This document shows positions 48,901 to 56,304 of a stretch of DNA of 64,000 bases, in pieces. A program made the position numbers and the translations under genes. The notes below the pieces were generated by a model. That model searched no databases. It saw nothing but the letters and a program-made list of their open reading frames with translations, and was not told where the DNA came from. Every line of letters begins with the position of its first letter. The first letter of the stretch is position 1. The stretch spans positions 62,001-126,000 of the forward strand of contig JAXMDK010000003.1 in NCBI GenBank assembly GCA_046348855.1. The letters are read 5' to 3'. Source of the DNA: TMP-24 sp046348855. GTDB taxonomy: Bacteria; Pseudomonadota; Alphaproteobacteria; Rhodobacterales; Rhodobacteraceae.

Positions 48901-49014
48901 GCCGTCAGCCAGGTCCTGACCCTGTTCGTGACCCCGGTGATCTTCGTCGCGCTGGAAAACCTCGGCGCGCGCCTGTCGGGGCGGAAGCGGCGCGGGACGG
49001 GCGATCCAGCCTGA
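45952..49014 (+). CDS. RND-family multidrug efflux permease
   Basis: A 1020-aa inner-membrane pump with 12 helices and two large periplasmic loops. The start FIRRPVATILLMLGILGAG and GLTLSVGLVVDDAIVMLENI in helix 4 carry the proton-relay Asp pair of the HAE1/MdtB-like branch. GIVKKNAIMMIDVALD lies near helix 11. The start GTG 45952 overlaps the adaptor stop as GTGA. No outer-membrane factor gene is adjacent. Confidence 0.93.
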   Translation: MSLSAIFIRRPVATILLMLGILGAGSVAYTHLPVAALPRADFPTINVSAQLAGASPDTMASSVATPLIKQFQTIAGVGTISASSTLGNTQITLQFDLSRDIDKAAADVQAAIARAQRQLPSNLTTPPSYRKSNPADAPVLILSLTSDKADLTRMDDIAQNVISPALSTITGVAQAQVFGAKTYAVRVEVDPDRLYARNLAIGDVVAALKAANAQTPVGTLTDQHQSMTIDVPTQRTNAQDFASLAIAQPGGRVVRLEDVAQVRDGVQNPNQGSWFDGTQSIGLGVFRQPDANTVAVVDAIRAELPQIEAGLPQGMHINLLNDASASIRHAVSDVQKTFALTIGLVILVIFLFLRRFRATLVPALAVPLSLVATFAGMYFLGYSIDNISLLGLTLSVGLVVDDAIVMLENIIRRVEAGQTPFQAALDGSAEITGTIVSMSLSLVAVFLPILLMGGVVGRILNEFGVVVTIAILASAVVSLTITPMMAARLPRTEAAPEGLPAVGRLTAWYGRAVGWCLRHPTPILLLFLATTAASGYVYSQLPRSFLPAEDIGILSISTQARQDISYPAMKALQDKAAAIVAHDPAVAHVVSNLGGTLNSGSLLVQLKPRADRPPLDKTVAALRRALSDIAGLRSFITPQQSLRFGGRSSQSQYQVVLQALDAALARDWSEKLRAAMQADGATFTDVASDLQNAALQARVDVDRDRAAAFGIAPDVLRNTLQAAFGSLIATQIQTTGDSYDVIVEFDQSRNWNEQALAGLRIPSDSGKLVPLASFATITRAAGPVSVNQTGQLASVTLSFNLPEGVSLGTATAEVQTLRARIGMPASVTTGLAGTAQLFQQATDNTGLLIVAAILTIYVVLGVLYESFVHPLTILSGLPSAALGALLALWIAGLDFSIIALIGLLMLIGIVKKNAIMMIDVALDLRRSENRPPVEAIHEAAVRRLRPIMMTTFAALLSALPIALGTGASAELRQPLGIAVVGGLAVSQVLTLFVTPVIFVALENLGARLSGRKRRGTGDPA

Positions 49015-49149
49015 GACGGGGCCGGCACCCGGCAGACTCCCCGATTCCGGCCCTGCCCAACAAGCCTTCCGCCAACTGCCGGCAATTGCCCGAGGCGCCC
49101 CCGGATCGCCCACCGGCAGCGGAAAATGTCCCTGCCGCGATTTGCCCCG

Positions 49150-49166
49150 AACAAACGAAGTTTGTT
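49150..49166. promoter_or_regulatory. Palindrome upstream of the sulfotransferase gene
   Basis: AACAAAC-GAA-GTTTGTT is a perfect 7-bp inverted repeat; a further TTTGTT copy follows about 20 bases on. It could be an operator; nothing else supports it. Confidence 0.25.
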
Positions 49167-49227
49167 GCGCAACCGCCAGTGGTTTGTTACCCGCGCAAGG
49201 AGAGCGACTCACGGAGATTTGATCGAC

Positions 49228-50016
49228 ATGACCCTGTTTGCCGTCCTGACGCGCGGGCGAACCGGCTCGACTCCCCTCGTGGACGACATCGACCGGCACC
49301 CCGATATCGCCTGCCACCAGGAATTGTTTCGCCAGGAACCGGTGAATAACATGCACGACAAGGCGCCGTCGTACGAGGCCGTCAGGCAGAACGGACGGAC
49401 GCCCGGTGCCGAGGATTACCTGCGCGAGGTCGCGGCGGCCACCCCCGGAAAGACGGTCGGGTTCAAGGCGCTGATGACCCACCTTGAGCAGCGCCACGAC
49501 ATCGGCCTTGAAAGCTTCATGTTCGGCTCGTCGATGCCGATCGTGTTCCTGACCCGCGACCCGGTGCGCGCCGCCCTGTCGGCGACGATCGCGAAAGAGC
49601 GGAAGCTTTTCAGCATCCGCGTCGATCAGAAACAGCAAGACCACGACAAGCAGCCGGTGATGCTCGACCCGACCTTTGTCGCGGACGAGGCCAGATACTA
49701 CGCCCATTGGTCCGATCACTGGCAGGCACGTCTTCGCGAACTGAAGACGCCGCATATCGTCGTGACCTACGAACAATATGTGGCGGACCGGCTTGCACTG
49801 GTGAATACGATCTTCCGGTTTCTCAAGGTGCGGGAATTGCCGGAGCTGCCGTCCAATTCCTACGCGAAGGTCACGTCGGACGATGTGTGGAAGGATGTCG
49901 CCAATAGCGACGAGGTGCGCAAGGCGCTGTCGCGCATCGACCTCTACCCCGCCCAGCCCCGCACCCGCGCCCGCAGATACCTCGACCGGGCGTTGGCCTC
50001 CGTGCGCCGTCGCTGA
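49228..50016 (+). CDS. Sulfotransferase (Stf0-like)
   Basis: A 262-aa protein. The 5′-phosphosulfate-binding loop is TRGRTGSTPLVDD (residues 8–20). A 3′-phosphate site FLTRDPVRAALSATI lies near residue 110. It uses PAPS to sulfate an unknown acceptor, possibly a lipid or cell-surface sugar. The start is ATG 49228 with GGAG upstream. A terminator follows, then the attachment site of the integrated element. Confidence 0.82.
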   Translation: MTLFAVLTRGRTGSTPLVDDIDRHPDIACHQELFRQEPVNNMHDKAPSYEAVRQNGRTPGAEDYLREVAAATPGKTVGFKALMTHLEQRHDIGLESFMFGSSMPIVFLTRDPVRAALSATIAKERKLFSIRVDQKQQDHDKQPVMLDPTFVADEARYYAHWSDHWQARLRELKTPHIVVTYEQYVADRLALVNTIFRFLKVRELPELPSNSYAKVTSDDVWKDVANSDEVRKALSRIDLYPAQPRTRARRYLDRALASVRRR

Positions 50017-50099
50017 CGCCGCCCGACGAGCGAAAGCGCAGGGGGAGGGACCGAACCCGACCGGCCTGAAAAGGCGAACCGCCTGACGACAAGCCAGAT

Positions 50100-50128
50100 C
50101 GCCGCGCAACCGAGGCGCGGCGGTTTTT
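50100..50128 (+). terminator. Terminator after the sulfotransferase gene
   Basis: CGCCGCGC/GCGCGGCG 8-bp stem with a seven-base loop, then GTTTTT. Confidence 0.8.
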
Positions 50129-50151
50129 CAGTTATTAGCGTCTATCGGGAT

Positions 50152-50203
50152 TTTTGGCTCCGGCGGTAGGGATCGAACCTACGACCAATTGATTAACAGT
50201 CAA
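50152..50203. repeat. Distal attachment site (att) of the integrated element
   Basis: A 52-bp sequence identical to 61523–61574. It duplicates the 3′ half of tRNA-Asn (T-arm through anticodon, then the CCA end). The 5′ half of a tRNA is absent here, so this is the att scar and not a second tRNA gene. Confidence 0.93.
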
Positions 50204-50270
50204 GCAAGTAGATTTATACGGTTGGTGCAGGTTACTGCATGGTATGAGTAAAAACAAGCAGTTATGCGTG

Positions 50271-50350
50271 TTTTGCAACGCTAATCAATCGGTTTACACG
50301 CCACCAAAGTGCATGTTAGTGATTGCGGGCGTTGCAAAACGTTGCAAAAC
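50271..50350. promoter_or_regulatory. Putative integrase arm-type sites, left end
   Basis: TTTTGCAAC at 50271–50279 (inverted) and a tandem pair GTTGCAAAAC GTTGCAAAAC at 50331–50350. The same 9-mer GTTGCAAAA occurs twice at the right end (61439–61458). Tyrosine integrases of this type use short repeated arm sites beside the crossover core. Confidence 0.6.
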
Positions 50351-50362
50351 GGAGTGCCCCTG

Positions 50363-51547
50363 ATGACCCTGACCATCGACTTCACGAAGCCCGCGCGGCT
50401 GCTCAAAGCCACCCCCGGCATGTACCGCCACATCGACACGAAGTTCGCCGGCCTTTACCTGAACGTCGGCAAGACGAAATCCACTTGGTATGTGAAACGC
50501 CGCGTCGATGGCACGACCAAGTCGATCAAGATCGGTGACTTCCCGTCCATGTCCGCGCCCGACGCGATGGCGAAGGGCGACACGAAGACCGAGGTTGCGA
50601 GCAGCAACATTCAGACCGTGCGGGAGGGGTGGACGTTCTGGTGCGACACGTCGCAGGCGCAGGGCGGTATGTCTGACGATCACCGCCAGCGCATGACCCG
50701 CCAGCTTGAAATGCACGCCAAGGAGATCATGGACAGCAATGTGGCGGATGTAACCTCAGCCAATGTGCAGGCCGTCCTTAACGGCCTCATGGCCGAGGGC
50801 AAGAAGGCGACGGCGCGCGCCGTGCGCATCGGCATCGGCAACGCCTTCAACTTCGCCCCAGTGGTCAACCCGGTCAGCCAGAAGAAGACCCGCGTAGCAA
50901 AGAGCGAGGAAACGGAAACGCAGTGGGCAATGGTCGCCCGTAAGCACGGTCTCGACGCGGACGACTGGTCGATCCCGTGGGGCGCGATCATGGCGCGGCG
51001 GGAGCAGAACGTATTGGTCGGGACCGCACTCGCCGTGATGTTCTTCACGGGCATTCGGTCGAAAAACGTGCGGTCGCTGTCTTGGGATCAGGTGGACTTG
51101 CAGAACAAGACGATCCACCTGACCAAGATGAAAAATGGCCTCGCGCGAACGATGCCCGTCGCGGACACCGTGATCGACCTGCTCAAGGAAATCCGTCAGT
51201 CGGGTAGTCAGTGGGTTTTTCCAGCCAACTCGGCCACCGGCTACATTACCGATCCGCAGGGCACGTTCACCTTGATCAAGGTCGAAGGGAAAGACGAGGG
51301 CGAACGTGAGCGAGTGTTCCTTCCTCACGACGGCCGCCGCAATCATATGCAGGCGCAGGCCGAGTCCTTCGTTCCCGACTATGTCGCGGCGTTCCTGCGC
51401 GGCGACAAGAAAGGTGGGAGCGGTAATGACATGCTGATGAAATACCTCAAACGCATGGGCAACCGCCGCGCCGTCGAAGACATCGAGAAGGTGTACTTGT
51501 CGCGGATCAAGGCATTACCTGCTTCGCAACTTGAAGGAACATCCTAA
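50363..51547 (+). CDS. int: Tyrosine recombinase/integrase
   Basis: A 394-aa protein. The N-terminal arm-binding region (GLYLNVGKTKSTWYVKRR and SIKIGDFPSM) is of the P4/DUF4102-like kind. The catalytic part has the first Arg in FFTGIRSKNVRSLSW (near 232), Lys in TKMKNG and H-x-x-R in LPHDGRRNH (near 322). The tyrosine is either that in MKYLKRM or that in KVYLSRI. The start is ATG 50363 with GGAG upstream. It integrates and excises the element at tRNA-Asn. Confidence 0.9.
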   Translation: MTLTIDFTKPARLLKATPGMYRHIDTKFAGLYLNVGKTKSTWYVKRRVDGTTKSIKIGDFPSMSAPDAMAKGDTKTEVASSNIQTVREGWTFWCDTSQAQGGMSDDHRQRMTRQLEMHAKEIMDSNVADVTSANVQAVLNGLMAEGKKATARAVRIGIGNAFNFAPVVNPVSQKKTRVAKSEETETQWAMVARKHGLDADDWSIPWGAIMARREQNVLVGTALAVMFFTGIRSKNVRSLSWDQVDLQNKTIHLTKMKNGLARTMPVADTVIDLLKEIRQSGSQWVFPANSATGYITDPQGTFTLIKVEGKDEGERERVFLPHDGRRNHMQAQAESFVPDYVAAFLRGDKKGGSGNDMLMKYLKRMGNRRAVEDIEKVYLSRIKALPASQLEGTS

Positions 51548-51730
51548 CTGCACTACGTTGCGGATGTGCCAATGTAACGTCGTGAGACCGTCGCGCCCAA
51601 TCGTGGGGGCACCAGCATATCAGTCGGGAGATCGGCACCCGATTGTGAGGCCCAACGCCGAAATAGCAACGGGCGGTTAGAGACCGCGCTAGGGCCGTCT
51701 GTGACTTGGACAGACAAGGAAACCGTTGCT

Positions 51731-51979
51731 ATGTCCTCGCCCGAACTGAGCGCCCTTGAATGGCGCATCCAAGAGTTGGAAACCCGGCTCAAATTCCCCC
51801 GCCTGATGACCCCGCGCCAACTGTGCGCCTTCCTCGGCATTTCCGAGGCGCTGCTCTACGAATGGAAGCGCAAGGGCGATGCACCCCCGGTCATCTACTT
51901 CTCAGAACGCTCTGTGCGCTATGACCTGCATTCCGTCATGGAATGGGCGAAGCGCAAAGAAGTTGGGGGGCAGGCTTGA
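51731..51979 (+). CDS. AlpA-like helix-turn-helix protein (excisionase/regulator)
   Basis: An 82-aa protein. MTPRQLCAFLGISEALLYEWK is a MerR/AlpA-type winged helix start, followed by FSERSVRYDLHSVMEWAKRK. Such proteins act as excisionase or as transcription switches in P4-type elements. The start is ATG 51731 after AAGGAAA; GTG 51701 is in frame. Confidence 0.8.
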   Translation: MSSPELSALEWRIQELETRLKFPRLMTPRQLCAFLGISEALLYEWKRKGDAPPVIYFSERSVRYDLHSVMEWAKRKEVGGQA

Positions 51980-52087
51980 GACCTGCCCCCGTCGGTTCAG
52001 CACATCGCGTCGTATTGGGATAACTTGCTTATACGCGAGATTGACACGACGCTGAACCGGCAAAGGCAGGTCCATCCTGATTGAGTG

Positions 52088-54340
52088 ATGGACCAGATTC
52101 AGAACCAACCCACTGCGGCGGACGTCATGCTCCGCCTGTTCGATGGCTACGAGAAGCGGCACATCGAATTGCACGGCCAGACGACCACAGACAAGAAGGG
52201 CAAGGTCAACGGCAAGCCGATCACCGTGGACGCCCCGCTCTCCGTCGATCTCGCCGCACGGCACATTGACGGGGGTATGCCGGTGGGCGTCGCCCCTGTG
52301 AAGGCGGACAGCACATGCTCTTGGGGCGTGCTTGACGTCGATTGGTACGACATGCCCGAGGACGACGTGATGGCTCTGCGCGACAGGCTGCGCACCCGCT
52401 GCGCGGCCTTCCGCACGAAGTCGCGCGGCCTGCATATCGTGGTTTTCGTCGATGAGCCGATCCCCGCGAAGCAGATGTACCAATACCTTGCCGCCCTTCG
52501 GAAGCGTCTGCCGAAAGCCGTGCAGGCGAAGACGGAGATCTTCCCGAAGGAAACCCAGACGGTCGTGACGCCCGACAATGAACCGACAGCCGTCTGGCTG
52601 CCGATCAACGGGCAGTTGCGGGAGTGCGCTTGGCTGATCGACGACGAGCAGTGCATCATGCCTGGCGACGAAACCGGCGTCCTTGGCCTGTTCAGCCACA
52701 TCGACGAACGTTGCCGCGTGTCGGCGCAGGTGGTCAGTGAAATCGCGAACGCCACGCCGACACTCGACGCCTCGGACATTGGCTATCGCATCCCCGACGA
52801 TCCGAAGGGGCGCAATGACCTGTTGCTGCGCATCGCCATGTCCATGCAGTCGCGCGGCTGGCCGGATACCGAGATGGACGCCGAAATCCGCCGCCTGAAT
52901 GGTGACGCGAATTTCCACGACCTTTTCGCGGACGGCGCGCTGCCCGAGAGCGAGATCGCGAACCTGCTGCGCTCGGCCAAGAAGCGGGAGAAGGGGACGC
53001 CGACCTCGCTGCACTATCGCATGGTCGAGAAGTTCAATCGCCGCTGGTCGAAAATCACGATCAACGGGGTGGTCGAGTATATTGACAAGTCAGCCCCCGA
53101 GTTCACCACGTTCAAGAAGGAGGCGTTGTTCGACGAGACGTCGGATCAGGTCGTCCGCTTGGGCAAGTCGGTCGTGCCGCTTGCGCACCTGTGGCTGCGC
53201 GACCCCGATCACGCGCGGTTCGCCGGGGTGGTCTGCGAACCCGTGGATTACGACGGTCCCGCCTACAACGTCTGGCGCGGCTTTGCCGTTGCCCCGAAGG
53301 ATGGCGATGCCTCGGTCTTCGAGCGGTATATCCTTGAGGTGCTTTGCTCGGGCGATAGGGGCCTCGCGCATTGGGTGACGATGTGGCTTGCCCATGCCGT
53401 TCAGCATCCGACCGAACCGTCCCCGCCGACGGCCATCGCGTTGCGCGGGCGTCAGGGCGGCGGCAAGTCGTTCCTGCAAGAGCGCATCCTGACCCCGATC
53501 TTTGGCGAGCGGTATGTCAAGAAGGTGCAGGAGTCGGAGCGGCTGTTCTCGCAGTTCAACCGTTCGATCTTCGGCGCGACCTTCATCGCCTGCGAGGAGT
53601 CGATTTTCCACGGGTCGAAACAGACGGCGGCAAAGCTGAAATCTTTCATCTCGTCGCCGTCGTGGACATACGAGGAGAAGTTCAAGGCGACCATTCAGGC
53701 GAAGAACGTCCACCGCATCATCGCCACCACCAACGAACAGCAGGCCGTGCATGTCGATTTTGACGACAGGCGCTGGACTGTGATCGAGGTGCCTCAGCCG
53801 TTCGACATGACCACGGCAGAAGGGCAGCAGGCGGCATACGACTACTGGCAACCCTATCATGCCTTCATGCGGTCAGATGACGGCCCGGGCATCGTCCTGC
53901 GTTACTTGCTCGATTACGCGGTGGACGCGCGCGCCTTGACCTATGGCTACGGCACGGATGCGAAGGCGTCGGACAAGGTTGCGTCCGATCCCGTGGTTGC
54001 TGTGCTGCACGAGATCGCGGTCAACGGCATCTGCCCGCATGATACCAAGGCGTCGGGCATCTTGTCGAACAAGACACTGACCGAGCTTGTCCACAAGGCA
54101 GGCGGGCGCAGCATGTCGCCCGAGGAAATCGCGCTTCGGGCCATCGCTTTGCTGCCGCATGTCGAGAAGTCGCGGAAAGCGCAATACCTCGAACGCCTGC
54201 ACTCCTACACGGATTCGGATGGGCGGGCATCGGTCACGCCGCTGATGGAAACGCGGCAGCGCGGCTTCTACTTGGGCACGCTGGCCGAGTTCAGGGCGGC
54301 GATTACACGGATCGACGTGCCGGGAACGGTGATCCTGTGA
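52088..54340 (+). CDS. Primase–helicase: AEP-type primase plus SF3-like helicase
   Basis: A 750-aa replication protein as written. The N-terminal primase of the archaeo-eukaryotic type has D83-x-D85 in LDVDWYD and S-x-x-x-H in SRGLHIVVF (H116). The C-terminal helicase has Walker A GRQGGGKS (near 454) and FGATFIACEES. The 3′ end overlaps the terminase fragment on the other strand and is probably an inversion breakpoint: the last six or so codons are likely not native, and the original C-terminus appears at 55216–55326 on the minus strand. Confidence 0.85.
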   Translation: MDQIQNQPTAADVMLRLFDGYEKRHIELHGQTTTDKKGKVNGKPITVDAPLSVDLAARHIDGGMPVGVAPVKADSTCSWGVLDVDWYDMPEDDVMALRDRLRTRCAAFRTKSRGLHIVVFVDEPIPAKQMYQYLAALRKRLPKAVQAKTEIFPKETQTVVTPDNEPTAVWLPINGQLRECAWLIDDEQCIMPGDETGVLGLFSHIDERCRVSAQVVSEIANATPTLDASDIGYRIPDDPKGRNDLLLRIAMSMQSRGWPDTEMDAEIRRLNGDANFHDLFADGALPESEIANLLRSAKKREKGTPTSLHYRMVEKFNRRWSKITINGVVEYIDKSAPEFTTFKKEALFDETSDQVVRLGKSVVPLAHLWLRDPDHARFAGVVCEPVDYDGPAYNVWRGFAVAPKDGDASVFERYILEVLCSGDRGLAHWVTMWLAHAVQHPTEPSPPTAIALRGRQGGGKSFLQERILTPIFGERYVKKVQESERLFSQFNRSIFGATFIACEESIFHGSKQTAAKLKSFISSPSWTYEEKFKATIQAKNVHRIIATTNEQQAVHVDFDDRRWTVIEVPQPFDMTTAEGQQAAYDYWQPYHAFMRSDDGPGIVLRYLLDYAVDARALTYGYGTDAKASDKVASDPVVAVLHEIAVNGICPHDTKASGILSNKTLTELVHKAGGRSMSPEEIALRAIALLPHVEKSRKAQYLERLHSYTDSDGRASVTPLMETRQRGFYLGTLAEFRAAITRIDVPGTVIL

Positions 54341-54936
54341 ATGCCGTCATTCGGCTTCCGTTCGAGGAACAAGCGGGCGAAGAAGTTGTTTCGCCCTGCG
54401 GGCGTTGAGGCGTAAACCACAACCCCGTCGTCGGTCAGCATGGGCAGCAAGGCGGTGATGATGGATTCATCATCCTGAATCCAAGCCGCCTCGTCCACAA
54501 GCAGCCGTGTGGCCGTGTAACCCCGGATCGTTGCGCCTGACGCGGGCACGGCGATGAACCGCCCGCCCGTGTTGCACTCGATCTCGGATTGCGTTCCGCG
54601 TTCCACAATCAGGTCGGTGGCGCGAAGGTAGAGCTGCACCTTCCGCGTCAGTTCGCGCACCTGCCGTTCGGCAGGGCACAGGGCAATCGTCGTGCCGCCC
54701 GCCTGCAACTCCCGCACCCCCATGGCCGCAAGGGTCGAGGATTTGCCCGCCTGACGGCAGATGTTGAGGGCGAGAGTCGATGCCGTCGAGGTCAGCGCCT
54801 CAACCTGATACCACTCTGTCTCGGTCGCGGAAGGCACCTCCTGCCGCAGGAAGTGCAGCATCTGCGCGCCGGGGTCGAGGTCGCGTTCGACCTGTTCGCA
54901 CCATTGCCGGAAGCCATCAAATGCCAACGCCCGCAT
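54268..54936 (-). pseudogene. Terminase large subunit, ATPase part (inverted, truncated)
   Basis: Walker A NICRQAGKSST (near residue 60) and Walker B RLLVDEAAW (near 145), with the coupling motif VYASTPAGRNNFF, identify the DNA-packaging ATPase. Native sequence ends about 54,330; the last 20 or so codons are antisense to the primase gene. The nuclease half lies on the other strand from 55,327. The start is uncertain (54936 or 54960). Confidence 0.82.
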
Positions 54937-55102
54937 CCTCCCGCGTGACCGACAGGACATGGTGGCGCATTCGCCGCAGAAGCGGTTCGCGGGCCGAAGG
55001 CACCTCGTCGCAGACTTCTTGCAGGATGGTGCGCAGCGTCACCCATTCCTTGCTTTCGGCCAGCGTGGCCGCACATGCGCGCTGCTCCGCTAAGTGACCC
55101 AC
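54917..55102 (-). CDS. Possible small phage protein upstream of the terminase ATPase
   Basis: 61 codons from GTG 55102, HLAEQRACAATLAESKEW…, rich in charged helical residues, overlapping the ATPase start by 20 bases. Position suggests a small terminase subunit or a related factor, but length and sequence do not prove it. The start codon is weakly supported. Confidence 0.35.
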   Translation of the reverse strand: MGHLAEQRACAATLAESKEWVTLRTILQEVCDEVPSAREPLLRRMRHHVLSVTREDAGVGI

Positions 55103-55215
55103 GTCACAGCCGTCATATCTGACACGTTTCCGCCCAACCGCTTGTTGCTGAAACAAAAAAAGCGTGTCACGGTGGATCGCCCACCCCGACACGCCCCTAT
55201 CAGCCCGACACGCGG

Positions 55216-55326
55216 TCACGCCTCGGGAGGCACCCACGCGCACCATCCGCCCGTATGCTTGAGTCCGAAGTCGTTCGGCTCGTAGGACACCCCGTCGTCG
55301 TCCTCGCCATAGGTGCGCAGCGTGAT
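55216..55326 (-). pseudogene. Displaced C-terminal fragment of the primase–helicase gene
   Basis: A 36-residue open stretch, ITLRTYGEDDDGVSYEPN…GGWCAWVPPEA, with a stop but no start. Flipping the 54.33–55.33 kb segment joins it in frame to the primase C-terminus (…TRIDVPGTV-ITLRTYGEDD…). Inferred from the inversion model, not from homology. Confidence 0.5.
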
Positions 55327-55495
55327 CCCCCGGCTTGCCTCCCGTGTCGAACGCCTGCGGCAGCAGCTTTCACTCACGCGTTTTCGTCAGGAAGTTCTTG
55401 GCGAATTCTTGGCCGACGGCACCAGCTACTTCGATCTTTCGGCCATCGAACAGGCCACCAATCCGCAGGAGGGCGCGATATGTCCGCGCATGTGA
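55327..55495 (+). pseudogene. Terminase large subunit, middle fragment
   Basis: PRLASRVERLRQQLSLTRFRQEVLGEFLADGTSYFDL is the linker typical of terminases between ATPase and nuclease (RFRQE-x-LGEF). It is cut off at its 5′ side by the inversion breakpoint and ends at TGA 55495, overlapping the nuclease gene start by 16 bases. Confidence 0.7.
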
Positions 55496-56208
55496 TCCCC
55501 AAACTCGACCTGATCTATCTGCCCGATGGCCGGGTGGTGAACGAAACGAACCAAGACCCAGCCATCCCGCGCGTGACGGGATACAGTCGCTTTCAGATTG
55601 CAGCAGACTTGGGGCAAAGCAACGACTATTCCGCCGTGGTGGTGATCAAGGATGAGGCGCTGCCCATTGTGGACGACGGTGCGGTGATCGTCGGCCCGCG
55701 CAAGCGCACCGTCGTCTATGCCGACCGCTTCCGGGGCGTTTCCTATGTCGCGGTCGTGGATCATCTGATCCGCCTGACCAACGCTCCACCGTTCGGCGGC
55801 AAGTCGGAATTGGCAATCGACGGAACTTCTATCGGGCGCGTCGTGTCGGACATGCTTTGGGATCAGAACATCGACCACAAGGCCGTGCAAATGACCGGCG
55901 GTCAGGATTGGACGCGGAAGGGCCGCTACGTCAACGCGGGCAAGACCTTTATGATCGAAAACTTGGCCGTCTTATTTGCTGCCGGGGAAATTCGCTTCGC
56001 CCATGATCTGCCGCTGCGGGCAGAGATCGAGCAGGATTTGGCATCCTTCACGACGCAGACGACAGCGGCGGGAAACCAGATCATCACGCAGTCGCGGTCG
56101 GCGGCAGGGCACGGCGACCTTGGCATTGCCCTGATCGTCGGGGCGTTTGCGACCCAATACCTCGGCAATCAAGTCGTCGGGCAACATCGACTCACGGGCG
56201 CCTTCTAG
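55480..56208 (+). CDS. Terminase large subunit, RNase H-fold nuclease part
   Basis: 242 aa. Acidic residues in AADLGQSNDYSAVVV, AIDGTSIGRVVSDML and HGDLGIALIVG match the three metal-binding strands of terminase nucleases. ATG 55480 overlaps the preceding fragment. The nuclease may be a naturally separate gene or split by a frameshift; the intact ATPase would be needed for packaging. Confidence 0.75.
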   Translation: MSAHVIPKLDLIYLPDGRVVNETNQDPAIPRVTGYSRFQIAADLGQSNDYSAVVVIKDEALPIVDDGAVIVGPRKRTVVYADRFRGVSYVAVVDHLIRLTNAPPFGGKSELAIDGTSIGRVVSDMLWDQNIDHKAVQMTGGQDWTRKGRYVNAGKTFMIENLAVLFAAGEIRFAHDLPLRAEIEQDLASFTTQTTAAGNQIITQSRSAAGHGDLGIALIVGAFATQYLGNQVVGQHRLTGAF

Positions 56209-56304
56209 ATCCATCGCCGCGATAATCAATATAGACCAGCGGACCGATGCTTATTGAACGAATACTTCGCTGTCCCTCAATAACATTTTCTCGGTCTGCT
56301 CTGG

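Noticed and set aside
45745..50109. Minus-strand open frame of about 1450 codons
   Set aside because: Antisense to the RND pump and sulfotransferase genes; low-complexity shadow composition.
50156..50203. A second tRNA-Asn gene at the left end of the element
   Set aside because: Only the 3′ half is present; the acceptor 5′ strand and D-arm are missing, so it is an attachment scar.
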